Assembly: GCA_934438135.1 (NCBI GenBank)
Contig: CAKSBP010000006.1
Span: 32,915-96,914, forward strand
DNA: 64,000 nt
DNA from: an uncultured Clostridium sp.
Lineage (GTDB): Bacteria > Bacillota > Clostridia > Lachnospirales > Lachnospiraceae
Direction: 5' to 3'
Both the position numbers and the translations under genes were made by a program. This document shows, piece by piece, positions 25,476 through 34,319 of this stretch (position 1 is the first letter of the stretch; each line of letters starts with the position of its first letter). Under the pieces are notes generated by a model. That model was not told the DNA's origin. It saw only the letters and a list, made by a program, of their open reading frames with translations, and made no database searches.

Positions 25476-26801
25476 ATGAAAACGGAAGAGAATGAAAAAG
25501 AATACTCCTTTATACAGGAGAAAATTGTACCTAAGACAAAGAATTCGAGAAAAAAGCGAGTAAGAAGTGTGATTACTACAGTGTCTCTTGCTGTTTTATT
25601 TGGATTTATAAGCAGCATAGTTTTCAGCTTTTCAAATTATTTTATCAGGAAAACAACAAAAGATGATAGGGGAATGGTGAAACTTGAGCAGGGTGAAAGC
25701 AGTCCTATGCCGGAGGCAGCAGCATCTCCAGAGGTAAAGGAAGAAAATGCTTCGAAAAATACAGAGAGTTCACTATCGGATTTTAAAATAGCAGAAGTAA
25801 TGGATATTCGTTCTTACCAGAAACTATTTTCTATGATGACGGATATTAATAATGATTTGAAATATTCCATGGTAACTGTTGTAGCGTATCAGAATATTAC
25901 AAGCTGGCTCGAATTAGAAAATGCAGATTCCAGTTATGGGCTGATTGTGGCAGATGATGATAATACGGTTTATATTATGTGCACCTACACTAAAATAAAA
26001 GGAATCGATAAGATTAAAATAAAGTTTTATAATGATGATATGCTGACGGCTTCTGTGACGGGATATGATAAAGATACAAACCTGGCAATTCTTCAGGTAG
26101 AGAAAGATAAACTGGCAAAGCGTACAGGCCAGAAGATAACCAAAGCAGTGATGGGAGATTCCTATCAGATTACGACGGGGACACCAGTACTTGCACTGGG
26201 TTCTCCCAATGGATATATGTATTCTATGTTGATTGGATATGTGACGGATCCGGCAGTAAATAAATTTATTGTAGATGGGAAATTGGAAATGTATCATACC
26301 AGTATTGAGGAAAAAGAGGAAGGTTCTGGTTTTTTTGTCAATCTAAGTGGACAGATTATTGGTGTTATGACCCATGATTATAGGGAAAATTCGGATAAGA
26401 AGATTATGTCTTTTCTTGGTGTTTCAAGACTGCGCTCGATTGTGGAAGATATTATTAATAATCGAGAACGGGCATATCTTGGAATTGAGGCATGTGAACT
26501 GACCAGTGATGAAGCAAAGACATTTAATGTAAACTATGGAATTTATGTGACGGATGTAATTGCGGACTCTCCTGCATTTAATCAAGGAATCAAGTCGGGG
26601 GATGTAATTACAGAAGTAGATGGAAAATGCATTTCTTCTGTCAGTGCATTGAATTCGATTCTTCGTACCCATGCCCCAGAGGATAAAATTGAATTTAAAA
26701 TAACGAGGCAGTCAAAAGATGAATATCCGAAGATTTCATTTCCGGAACAGACGATGAATATTGTTTTGGGAAAGAAGCCATTAACAGAAACTAAAAAGTA
26801 A
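25476..26801 (+). CDS. HtrA-like membrane protein with degenerate protease site and PDZ domain
   Basis: A 441-residue protein. A cytoplasmic basic segment precedes one transmembrane helix (about 33-55) and a linker. A trypsin-like HtrA domain (about 130-320) and a PDZ domain (about 335-415, GIYVTDVIADSPAFNQGIKSGD split here by family strands) follow. By alignment to HtrA motifs, the catalytic His position (usual TNAHVV) reads CTYTKI, so Thr172. The Asp of TDIALL reads TNLAIL, so Asn202. Only the Ser region remains as EGSGF (Ser284). The protein is therefore probably not an active serine protease and may act as a PDZ-bearing binding or scaffold protein. A start RBS AAGGAG is present. It is divergent from mutS2. 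Confidence 0.82.
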   Translation: MKTEENEKEYSFIQEKIVPKTKNSRKKRVRSVITTVSLAVLFGFISSIVFSFSNYFIRKTTKDDRGMVKLEQGESSPMPEAAASPEVKEENASKNTESSLSDFKIAEVMDIRSYQKLFSMMTDINNDLKYSMVTVVAYQNITSWLELENADSSYGLIVADDDNTVYIMCTYTKIKGIDKIKIKFYNDDMLTASVTGYDKDTNLAILQVEKDKLAKRTGQKITKAVMGDSYQITTGTPVLALGSPNGYMYSMLIGYVTDPAVNKFIVDGKLEMYHTSIEEKEEGSGFFVNLSGQIIGVMTHDYRENSDKKIMSFLGVSRLRSIVEDIINNRERAYLGIEACELTSDEAKTFNVNYGIYVTDVIADSPAFNQGIKSGDVITEVDGKCISSVSALNSILRTHAPEDKIEFKITRQSKDEYPKISFPEQTMNIVLGKKPLTETKK

Positions 26802-26818
26802 AAAAATGTATAAAAAGG

Positions 26819-26862
26819 ATGGAGAGTGGTAAGTTTTAAATTATTGCTCTCCATGTCTTTTC
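26819..26862 (+). terminator. Terminator after the HtrA-like gene
   Basis: Eight-bp stem ATGGAGAG/CTCTCCAT with a 20-nt loop, followed by GTCTTTTCT. A TATAAT at 26881-26886 downstream may serve yhaM, but no good -35 is seen. Confidence 0.6.
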
Positions 26863-26965
26863 TATTTGGAGTGGTTAAGGTATAATAGTAGAAGATTTGC
26901 AGTTGTACAGAACACAGCTGACAGCAGAAAATGTTTGTGGAATAGAAAGGTTAGGAATTAATACT

Positions 26966-27907
26966 ATGCGTTATATTTGTGAGTTACATGAAGGGGAGAC
27001 GTTATCTTCAACTTATTTATGCAAAGTGAAACAGATGCTTAAGACGAAAGCAGGTAAAACATACTGTTCATTGATACTTCAGGATAAAACAGGAACACTG
27101 GATGCGAAAATTTGGGAGATGTCCAATGCCATTGAGAATTTTGAGCCGATGGATTTTATTCATATTGATGGACAGCTGACAAGTTTTCAGGGTTCTTTGC
27201 AGCTTAATGTGAGAAGAGTACGAAAAGCACAGGAGGGAGAATATGTGCCAGCTGACTATATTCCAACTTCAAAAAAGAATATTAAAGAGATGTACAATGA
27301 AATTTTAGATTTGGTAAACAGTGTAAAAAATCCATATTTGAGTACACTATTAAAGAGCTTTTTTGTAGAGGATAAAAATTTCCAGAAGAGATTCATGGCT
27401 CATTCTGCTGCCAAAAGCGTTCATCACAGCTTTATGGGCGGACTGGTAGAACATACATTAGGGGTAGCGAAACTTTGCGATTACTTAGCAGCAAACTATC
27501 CATTTCTAAATCGTGATATTCTGATTACAGGAGCACTTTTCCATGATCTTGGAAAAGTAGAGGAATTATCTGATTTTCCAGAAAATGATTATACTGATGA
27601 TGGTCAGTTATTAGGACATATTTTCATTGGAGCAGAGAAACTGAGTGAGAAAATCCGTACAATTCCTGGATTCCCTCATAAGTTATCCGCAGAGCTTTGC
27701 CATTGTATTCTTTCACATCATGGCGAACTGGAGTATGGTTCTCCAAAGAAACCGGCAACAGCAGAAGCGCTTGCCCTTAGTTTTGCAGATAATACAGATG
27801 CAAAACTTCAAACAGTACGTGAAGTATTAGAGAGTGGCGATGAAAAGACGGAATGGCTTGGCTATAATCGTTTCTTTGAAACCAATATCCGTAGAAGTTC
27901 AAAATAA
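26966..27907 (+). CDS. yhaM: 3'-5' exoribonuclease YhaM
   Basis: A 313-residue nuclease that trims RNA and single-stranded DNA from the 3' end. It has an N-terminal OB-fold (about 10-95, LQDKTGTLDAKIWE) and a C-terminal HD domain with SVHHSFMGGLVEHTLGV, the LFHDLGKVEEL motif and LSHHGELEYGSPKKP. The chosen ATG at 26966 gives the usual YhaM length (Bacillus about 314); a TTG at 26897 would add 23 unlikely residues. The ribosome site (TAGGAA) is moderate. rlmD follows after 15 nt. Confidence 0.9.
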   Translation: MRYICELHEGETLSSTYLCKVKQMLKTKAGKTYCSLILQDKTGTLDAKIWEMSNAIENFEPMDFIHIDGQLTSFQGSLQLNVRRVRKAQEGEYVPADYIPTSKKNIKEMYNEILDLVNSVKNPYLSTLLKSFFVEDKNFQKRFMAHSAAKSVHHSFMGGLVEHTLGVAKLCDYLAANYPFLNRDILITGALFHDLGKVEELSDFPENDYTDDGQLLGHIFIGAEKLSEKIRTIPGFPHKLSAELCHCILSHHGELEYGSPKKPATAEALALSFADNTDAKLQTVREVLESGDEKTEWLGYNRFFETNIRRSSK

Positions 27908-27922
27908 TCTGGAGCAGCTAAT

Positions 27923-29335
27923 ATGAAGAGAGTAAATGAAGAGAACGAAGTGAAACTTCAAAAAAACGACGAATTAAATATAGAAATTGATGATATTGGT
28001 ACGGAAGGTGAAGGTATAGCCCATTTAAACGGTTATGCCTTATTTATAAAGGATACCCTTCCGGGTGATTATATCCGTGCCAAAATCATTAAGACGAAAA
28101 AAAGCTATGGTTATGCCCGTATGATAGAGATTATCAAACCGTCTACTGACCGTGTAGAGCCAAAATGCCCTGTTGCCCGTACCTGTGGTGGATGTCAGAT
28201 TCAGCATCTTTCTTATAAAAAGCAGCTGGCATTTAAACAGAATAAAATTAAAAACTGTCTGACCCGTATCGGTAAATTTCCAGAATCTCAGATTGATGCG
28301 ATTATGGAGCCGGTCATGGGAATGGAAGAACCTTATTATTACCGGAATAAGGCACAGTTCCCGATTGGAAAAGACAAGAATGGCAATCTGGTAGCTGGTT
28401 TTTATGTGAGCCGAACCCATTCCATCATTCATATGCCGGGCTGTATGATTCAGGCGAAGGTAAATGAGCAGATTTTAGAAGTTATCTTGGATTTCATGAA
28501 GAAATACAACGTGGAACCTTATAATGAAGTGGCTCATAAAGGTCTTGTCCGTCACGTCTTAACCCGTGTGGGCTATGTGACCGGCGAGCTGATGGTCTGC
28601 CTTGTGATAAATGGAACAACACTTCCTCATGCAGATAAGCTGATTGCTGAACTTGTTAAAATAGAAGGCATGAAGAGCATCAGTATTAATATTAATAAAG
28701 AGAGAACAAATGTTATCCTTGGAAACAAAGTGAAGACTCTTTGGGGAGAGGATTATATTGTAGATTATATTGACGACGTCAAATATCAGATTTCTCCATT
28801 ATCTTTCTATCAGGTAAATCCAATACAGACAAAGAAACTGTATGAAACAGCACTTTCTTTTGCCGGGCTTACTGGAAATGAAGTGGTTTGGGATTTATAC
28901 TGTGGAATCGGAACGATTTCTTTATTCTTGGCAAAACAGGCAAAAATGGTTTATGGTGTGGAAATTGTTCCGGAAGCCATCGATGATGCAAACCAGAATA
29001 AGAAGCTTAATGGAATCTCTAACGTGGAATTCTTTACTGGAGCAGCAGAAGAAATCCTGCCTGTTAAATATAAGGAGAGTAATGGAGCAATGACAGCAGA
29101 TGTTATCGTTGTGGATCCACCAAGAAAAGGCTGTGAACAGACACTTCTGGATACTATTCTTAACATGGTGCCGAAGAAAGTCGTTTATGTAAGCTGCGAT
29201 CCTGCAACCCTGGCAAGGGATCTTAAAATTCTTTGTGAGGGTGGATATGAACTTAAAAAAGTTCGTGGATGCGATATGTTTGGGCATTCGGGGCACGTGG
29301 AAACAGTATGTCTGCTGTCAAGAAAAGACCAATAA
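27923..29335 (+). CDS. rlmD: 23S rRNA (uracil-5)-methyltransferase RlmD/RlmCD type
   Basis: A 470-residue TrmA/RumA-family enzyme that makes 5-methyluridine in 23S rRNA. The TRAM domain is at about 15-75. The iron-sulfur cysteines are in CPVARTCGGCQIQHL (about 83-97) with a later Cys. The SAM site is DLYCGIGTISLFLA, the DPPRKGCE loop is present and the catalytic Cys is in YVSCDPATLARDL near the end. It lies 15 nt after yhaM, probably the same transcript. Firmicute members often modify both U747 and U1939 (RlmCD); which applies cannot be read from sequence. Confidence 0.93.
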   Translation: MKRVNEENEVKLQKNDELNIEIDDIGTEGEGIAHLNGYALFIKDTLPGDYIRAKIIKTKKSYGYARMIEIIKPSTDRVEPKCPVARTCGGCQIQHLSYKKQLAFKQNKIKNCLTRIGKFPESQIDAIMEPVMGMEEPYYYRNKAQFPIGKDKNGNLVAGFYVSRTHSIIHMPGCMIQAKVNEQILEVILDFMKKYNVEPYNEVAHKGLVRHVLTRVGYVTGELMVCLVINGTTLPHADKLIAELVKIEGMKSISININKERTNVILGNKVKTLWGEDYIVDYIDDVKYQISPLSFYQVNPIQTKKLYETALSFAGLTGNEVVWDLYCGIGTISLFLAKQAKMVYGVEIVPEAIDDANQNKKLNGISNVEFFTGAAEEILPVKYKESNGAMTADVIVVDPPRKGCEQTLLDTILNMVPKKVVYVSCDPATLARDLKILCEGGYELKKVRGCDMFGHSGHVETVCLLSRKDQ

Positions 29336-29443
29336 ATCAAAGGTTTCTGTGATTTGGGAACTAAAATAGATGTGTGTGTTTGTTTCCACAGAGTGGGGAT
29401 GAGGGAATTAATTTATCTAGTGGGCTAACATTAAAATTAGCCA

Positions 29444-29487
29444 CAAAGAGAGAGTATATGGCACAGCGGTGTTATTGCTCTCTCTTT
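29444..29487 (+). terminator. Terminator after rlmD
   Basis: Ten-bp perfect stem AAAGAGAGAG/CTCTCTCTTT with a 24-nt loop, followed by AAATTT. The remainder of 29336-29618 shows no gene; an imperfect hairpin at 29564-29602 may end the LysR-type gene. Confidence 0.65.
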
Positions 29488-29618
29488 AAATTTATGGAGA
29501 ATTACAAGTAAGGTTATGAAATTCATTGCATAATCGAAAATGCACAGAAAGTAAATTGAGTTTAGATGAGTTTCGCTTTAAGCAGGGCGGAACTACTCAT
29601 TTGCAATTTTTGATAGAC

Positions 29619-30506
29619 TTAATTTACAGCTTCAACCTCATTTACAAATTTTAGTATATCTTCGGACACATCAAGGCTGTAGAGCAAACCGTATGGAATG
29701 CTGTAATCCCAGTCCACGGGGATAGACACAAGACCTGGGTGGACATCTTGCCAGCATTCGATCGTAAGCAATACATTTCTTGTTTCTGCACAGCGGTTAA
29801 AAACAGACAAATCATAAAACTGAGGAGTATCTTCGATATGTATATGAGGATGGTTTTTCTCCAGATCATTGCGTATAAAATCGTTGACACCAGAATCCCC
29901 TTTTTTTACCATCATTAATGTTTCACCATACAAATCCTTGATTGTGAGGTGGCCTTTTTCTGCCAGTGGATGTTCTCTTGATACAGCTACCATTTTTTTA
30001 TATCTTCCAAGTGGTAAGAAATTACATAAAGACAGCCATGCTTTAGAGTCACAGACACCGATTAGAAAATCGAATTTCTCGCCCAGTTTTTTTATTTCAG
30101 ATAAAATACCCTGGTGATTATCTTCAAAGGGAACGAGGTGGAGTTTGTAATCCGGAAAATGTTGATTAACCTTGTACCATAAATCTATAAAAGGCCTTGC
30201 AGGATTTAATAGGGAAGTACCTACGCAAAAAGTAGTGTCGCGTTTATGTGTAGCAGCATTTGCGGCTGCAATGGATTTTTTGGAATAATTCATCATAAAT
30301 TTTGCATCGTGATAGATAATCTCTCCGGATGCTGTCAAATGCACTCCGGAAGGGGTTCTTTTAATCAATTGTAAGTTCAGATGATTTTCGAGTGTGTTCA
30401 TCTGTTTCATTACAGCAGTCGGAGAAATATAGAGCTGTTCTGCGGCTTTGGTAAAGCTTCCACAGTCTGCAACGATAATAAAAGTATCAAGTAATGGATG
30501 ATACAT
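29619..30506 (-). CDS. LysR-family transcriptional regulator
   Basis: A 295-residue regulator. The N-terminal winged helix (about 3-62) has the LysR pattern FTKAAEQLYISPTAVMKQMNTLE. The effector-binding domain follows from about 90. The start is ATG 30506 with GGAGG 6 nt upstream; an adjacent GTG at 30509 is less likely. It is divergent from the flavodoxin gene, 111 nt apart, the classic LysR arrangement, so the flavodoxin is the likely target. The effector is unknown. Confidence 0.9.
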   Translation of the reverse strand: MYHPLLDTFIIVADCGSFTKAAEQLYISPTAVMKQMNTLENHLNLQLIKRTPSGVHLTASGEIIYHDAKFMMNYSKKSIAAANAATHKRDTTFCVGTSLLNPARPFIDLWYKVNQHFPDYKLHLVPFEDNHQGILSEIKKLGEKFDFLIGVCDSKAWLSLCNFLPLGRYKKMVAVSREHPLAEKGHLTIKDLYGETLMMVKKGDSGVNDFIRNDLEKNHPHIHIEDTPQFYDLSVFNRCAETRNVLLTIECWQDVHPGLVSIPVDWDYSIPYGLLYSLDVSEDILKFVNEVEAVN

Positions 30507-30617
30507 CACACACCTCCATAAACTTTAAGTTCATACTATGATAACATATCGGATATTCTCTGTCAAAGTCTCCTATGTTATACTTAGCTTAAGAAATTTA
30601 AATGGGAGGTAAGGGAA

Positions 30618-31121
30618 ATGTCAAAAAAATTGATTGCTTTTTATTCAAGAGCAGATGAAAACTATGTAAATGGTGCAATGAAGATGTTAGAAGTAGGCAA
30701 TACGGAAGCTGCTGCAGATATGATCAAAGAGTTAACAGGTGCGGATATGTATAAGATTGAGCAGGTGAAGCCTTACTCTAAAAGCTACAATGCGTGTATT
30801 GCCGAAGCGAAAGAAGATCAGCAAAAGGATGTCAGACCGGAATTGAAAAACTATCCGGATTCCATTAATGAATATGATGTTATTTATCTGGGTTATCCAA
30901 ATTACTGGGGAACAATGCCGATGGCTGTTTTCACGTTTTTAGAGCATTTTGATTTTACAGGAAAAATAATCAAACCGTTTTGTACTCATGAGGGCAGCGG
31001 TATGGGCAGCAGTGTTGCCGATATTAAAAAGCTTTGTCCGAAAGCTACGGTTGAAAACGGACTTGCTATCCATGGCGGTAGTGTCCATAAATCAATAAAG
31101 ACGATTGAAGACTGGATATAG
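30618..31121 (+). CDS. Flavodoxin-family protein
   Basis: A 167-residue FMN-binding protein. The N-terminal strand KLIAFYSRADENY corresponds to the FMN phosphate loop, with Ser-Arg in place of the usual Ser/Thr-rich loop. Later come LGYPNYWGTMPMAVFTFLEH and the FCTHEGSGMGSS loop, typical of the flavodoxin_4 group. It probably carries electrons or acts as a small oxidoreductase. AATGGGAGGT precedes the start. Divergent LysR-type regulator upstream; terminator downstream. Confidence 0.87.
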   Translation: MSKKLIAFYSRADENYVNGAMKMLEVGNTEAAADMIKELTGADMYKIEQVKPYSKSYNACIAEAKEDQQKDVRPELKNYPDSINEYDVIYLGYPNYWGTMPMAVFTFLEHFDFTGKIIKPFCTHEGSGMGSSVADIKKLCPKATVENGLAIHGGSVHKSIKTIEDWI

Positions 31122-31148
31122 AAGGTATTATTTTGGATAGATGGTAAT

Positions 31149-31188
31149 AAAACCACCCTGATACTTTGGAGAGTGAGGGTGGTTTTTT
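31149..31188 (+). terminator. Terminator after the flavodoxin gene
   Basis: Eleven-bp stem AAAACCACCCT/AGGGTGGTTTT and a TTTTTT tail. Confidence 0.88.
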
Positions 31189-31288
31189 ACATTAAGCTTA
31201 GGAGAACTATTTTGTTGAGTATGAAACCTTGCCATTTCCCACATACTAACACCAGAACTCTGAGTATCAGCGCAAAGGATTCAAAACC

Positions 31289-32428
31289 ATGAATAAAAAA
31301 ATCCAAAAACTATATAGAAGCATTATAACAGGAAATGTGGAGCAGAATTTTTACGAGAAAAATAAAGAGCTTATTAATGAGACAAACTATCGGACGGCCT
31401 TGTCCTATAGTTTTTTTGCGTTTGGCTTCTGTCTGGTCTGTTTTCTGGTTTCCTGTCTGACGGACGAATTGAAAAATCAGGTGGAAATTTATATGGCATT
31501 TACGCTGGTTTTTGGGACAGAATTAGAAGCAGCGCTTCTGTTGATTCGGAAAAAGCTGTCTCTTGTACGTGCATATTATTATCTGGCCTGTATTTCTATA
31601 TATATATTCACCATTTATGTAGGAGTGTTTCAGCTTCCCTATTCTCCATCAGTTGCATTTTTTATTGCTTCTATTGTACTGCCAATCCCACTTATTGAAA
31701 AGCCAATCTATTCTATCTTTATGACATTGGGTGCCAATATTGTATTTATTGTCTGTGTTTTCTGGCGGGAAAATGGTTTTGCACAAATTGTAAAATTAGA
31801 TTTGATACATGCAGTGGCAGTGACGTTTTTAAGCTGTGCATTTGTTGTGTTTACTAAAAATATGCTACTGGAAAATATTCAGGCGAAACAGTTATTTGCA
31901 CGAAAAGCACAGATTGATAAACTGACCGGGGTTTATAATAAAGAGACTGCGGAGCAGTTAGCAGCAGACTACATTTTATCTATGAAACTGCGAGGTGAAT
32001 ACAGTAATTTTGCATTATTTATCATTGATATGGATAATTTTAAAGAGATAAATGATAAAAAAGGACATTTAACTGGAGATACAGTATTAGAGCAGGTTGG
32101 AAAACGTCTTCGGACTACATTTCGCAGTGAAGATATTGTCGGAAGAATCGGTGGGGATGAGTTTATAGTCATTATGAAAGAAGTCGGCAATCGTAAACTT
32201 GCAGAGGAAAGAGCTCAAATGCTGATTGCAAGGGTTAGTGAAGATTTACGTGAATTGATTGGTGTCAACAGTTCTGTTAGTGTAGGTATTGTAATGGAAA
32301 GCTGCCAGAATACTTCTTATCAGGATGCATTTAAAAAGGCAGATATGGCATTATATCAGGCAAAGGAAAAAGGGAAAAAACAATTTGTAATAATTGATGC
32401 TCTGGCACCGGAGAAATTTTCTCATTAA
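31289..32428 (+). CDS. Membrane diguanylate cyclase (GGDEF)
   Basis: A 379-residue protein. About six transmembrane helices lie between residues 35 and 195. A GGDEF domain follows (about 210-375) with the DKLTGVYNKETAEQ start, substrate-binding DMDNFKEIND and the intact active site GRIGGDEF. It should make cyclic di-GMP. An inhibitory I-site (RxxD) was not confirmed by eye. The ribosome site AAAGGA lies 10 nt before the ATG. An HD-GYP protein of the opposite activity class is at 54538-55761. Confidence 0.9.
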   Translation: MNKKIQKLYRSIITGNVEQNFYEKNKELINETNYRTALSYSFFAFGFCLVCFLVSCLTDELKNQVEIYMAFTLVFGTELEAALLLIRKKLSLVRAYYYLACISIYIFTIYVGVFQLPYSPSVAFFIASIVLPIPLIEKPIYSIFMTLGANIVFIVCVFWRENGFAQIVKLDLIHAVAVTFLSCAFVVFTKNMLLENIQAKQLFARKAQIDKLTGVYNKETAEQLAADYILSMKLRGEYSNFALFIIDMDNFKEINDKKGHLTGDTVLEQVGKRLRTTFRSEDIVGRIGGDEFIVIMKEVGNRKLAEERAQMLIARVSEDLRELIGVNSSVSVGIVMESCQNTSYQDAFKKADMALYQAKEKGKKQFVIIDALAPEKFSH

Positions 32429-32432
32429 AAGA

Positions 32433-32459
32433 CACCAGTCAGAAGGAAACTAACTGGTG
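32433..32459. terminator. Bidirectional hairpin between GGDEF and SDR genes
   Basis: Seven-bp stem CACCAGT/ACTGGTG between convergent genes. On the minus strand it is followed by TCTTTTAAT, so it best fits the SDR gene. Confidence 0.55.
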
Positions 32460-32484
32460 CTGTATAACAATTTGTATAAGAAAA

Positions 32485-33246
32485 TCAGGCGTGAAGTCCA
32501 ATGCCTCCCTGCACAGAAATCGTTTCACCTGTTATGTAATTGGCATCTTCTGAGGCTAGAAATGTGCAGACACGGCCAATATCATCTTTCGGATCTCCAA
32601 AGCGGTTTAGTGGTATGTCATGTATGGTTTTCGAATATAAATCGGGATGTTCTGCTTTCCAGCTTTTTAAATGTTCTGTCATGGCAAGTGGGCATACGAT
32701 ATTTACATTAATGTTATATGGTCCCCATTCTGCTGCGATACATCTTGACATTCCACGGATTGCTTCTTTGGATGCCGCATAGGTAGACTGGCCAGGCTGT
32801 CCGCACATACCTGCACTGGATGCAAAATTAATAACGCTGCCTTGGCTTTCTTTGAGATATGGAAATGCTTTCTGCATATAGAAAAATGCCGAATATAATC
32901 CGCTTGAAAGTGCAAGATTTAAATCATCTTTTGTCTGTTCCATAAATGCAAAGCCAGATTTAGAGGCCTGTGCATTATTAATAACTACATTTAGTCTGCC
33001 GAACTTCTGAATTGTATTTTGGATAACGGATTCTACTGCTTTTTCATCGCTGCCATCTGCCTTTTGAGCCAGAACGGATACACCGTATTTTGCTTCAAGT
33101 TCCTCTTTTGCCTGCTGTAGAATATTTTCTCTGATATCTGTTAATACAAGGTCAGCTCCTTCTTCTGCAAATGCTTTTGCAATACCAAAGCCAATCCCCC
33201 TTGCACTTCCTGTAATCAGTATCGTCTTATCCTTAAACTTATTCAT
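32485..33246 (-). CDS. Short-chain dehydrogenase/reductase
   Basis: A 253-residue NAD(P)-dependent oxidoreductase of the FabG-like SDR class. It has the cofactor glycine motif TGSARGIG (about 12-19), DIRE after the second strand (favouring NAD), NNAQ in place of NNAG, and the catalytic Ser in NFASSAG with YAASK. Length and the GETISVQGG end are typical. The substrate cannot be told. It is a single gene on the minus strand, RBS AGAGGG, divergent from the short interrupted frame at 33318. Confidence 0.9.
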   Translation of the reverse strand: MNKFKDKTILITGSARGIGFGIAKAFAEEGADLVLTDIRENILQQAKEELEAKYGVSVLAQKADGSDEKAVESVIQNTIQKFGRLNVVINNAQASKSGFAFMEQTKDDLNLALSSGLYSAFFYMQKAFPYLKESQGSVINFASSAGMCGQPGQSTYAASKEAIRGMSRCIAAEWGPYNINVNIVCPLAMTEHLKSWKAEHPDLYSKTIHDIPLNRFGDPKDDIGRVCTFLASEDANYITGETISVQGGIGLHA

Positions 33247-33272
33247 AAATAAACCCTCTTTCTATTTATCCA

Positions 33273-33306
33273 AGACGAAAACTCAGCTGAGATTCTTATT
33301 TCGTCT
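33273..33306. repeat. Inverted repeat with internal palindrome in the SDR/GNAT divergent region
   Basis: Perfect 8-bp arms AGACGAAA (33273-33280) and TTTCGTCT (33299-33306) enclose a perfect 10-bp palindrome CTCAGCTGAG (33282-33291). It lies 26 nt upstream of the SDR start and just before a ribosome site at 33309. It could be an operator or a leader hairpin; there is no T tract on the plus strand. Confidence 0.5.
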
Positions 33307-33317
33307 CTGGAGAAACA

Positions 33318-33527
33318 ATGAAGATTTTACCAATTGAAATTCTAAAATACAATTAAGGAATTATAAAGAAGTCTAAAAAAGAAATTACAGAATTAGGAGA
33401 TAAAATTTATATTGATAAAAATTTAAAGAAACAGTACAATAAATATAAGGTAAAATGTGGATATAACAAGGAGGGGTTACTGCATCAGGGTAAAGATATT
33501 AATCCGTTTGTAAAAATAACAACTTAA
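33318..33527 (+). pseudogene. Short gene interrupted by an in-frame TAA, or a 12-residue leader ORF
   Basis: ATG 33318 with GGAG 5 nt upstream starts a 12-codon peptide (MKILPIEILKYN) ending in TAA at 33354. The same frame then stays open for another 56 codons to a TAA at 33525, encoding a Lys-rich stretch that ends NPFVKITT. This looks like a roughly 69-codon gene with one nonsense codon. It ends 12 nt before the acetyltransferase gene, whose ribosome site overlaps its end. Protein family not recognised. Alternatives are a true leader peptide or a sequencing error. Confidence 0.45.
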
Positions 33528-33539
33528 GAAGGAGATAAT

Positions 33540-34145
33540 ATGAAAAAAATAAAAATACGGATGGCGAAAGAACAGGATGCAGAGAAGCTGCTCCAAATTT
33601 ATGCACCCTATATTTTAAATACAGCAGTTACTTTTGAATATGAAGTACCAACAGTAGAAGAGTTTCGGAAAAGAATTCATAACATTAAAATAGATTATCC
33701 TTATATTGTATGTGAGGAAGGCAGCGAAATTATCGGATATGCATATGCTCATAAGATGTATGAAAGAGCGGCATATCAGTGGAATGCAGAATTATCTATT
33801 TATATGAAGGAAAATTATACTGGACATGGAATTGGAACAAGTATGTATTCTGTTCTTCTTCAGATTTTAAAACTACAGAATGTACAGAATGTATTTGGAT
33901 GTGTGACAACACCAAATGAGAAAAGCGAAAGGCTTCATAGGAAAATGGGATTTATTATATCTGGAGTTTTTCATAAGACAGGTTTTAAACTGGGGGAATG
34001 GCATGATATTACCTGGTTTGAAAATACAATCGGAGAGCGAAGCGGACATGTAAGTCCATTAAGAAGCATTCAGGAAATACCGGAAGATACGATTGATAAG
34101 ATTCTGGAGAAAGAGAATGAAAAAATTCAGGACTGGGTTAACTAA
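33540..34145 (+). CDS. GNAT N-acetyltransferase (phosphinothricin-acetyltransferase-like)
   Basis: A 201-residue acetyltransferase. The first 165 residues match the Pat/Bar/YncA group: the IYAPYILNTAVTFEYE motif, acetyl-CoA loop YTGHGIGTSMY (about 98-108) and the C-terminal GEWHDITWFE. Family members acetylate methionine derivatives or glutamate analogues; the substrate here is unknown. The last 35 residues are an extra charged tail. A strong AAGGAG precedes the start. Confidence 0.87.
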   Translation: MKKIKIRMAKEQDAEKLLQIYAPYILNTAVTFEYEVPTVEEFRKRIHNIKIDYPYIVCEEGSEIIGYAYAHKMYERAAYQWNAELSIYMKENYTGHGIGTSMYSVLLQILKLQNVQNVFGCVTTPNEKSERLHRKMGFIISGVFHKTGFKLGEWHDITWFENTIGERSGHVSPLRSIQEIPEDTIDKILEKENEKIQDWVN

Positions 34146-34165
34146 TATAGAAAAAATACCGATAA
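34139..34165 (+). promoter_or_regulatory. Possible sigma-D promoter before the chemotaxis receptor gene
   Basis: TAAC (34139-34142), 15 nt, ACCGATAA (34158-34165), compared with TAAA-N15-GCCGATAA: 10 of 12 positions with exact spacing. It overlaps the end of the acetyltransferase gene and would give a leader of about 150 nt. Confidence 0.4.
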
Positions 34166-34319
34166 GATAATAAGAATACTTATATAGTAAAGCCTGTAAT
34201 CAGTTTTATGGGTATAATACGTGATTAGGGAAAAGGCAGTAGATGTTTCTTTAATCATAGAAAAGAAAACAGCAGTTATTCTACTCATAACATTGCTGGA
34301 TTAGTCAGGGGGACTTGAA

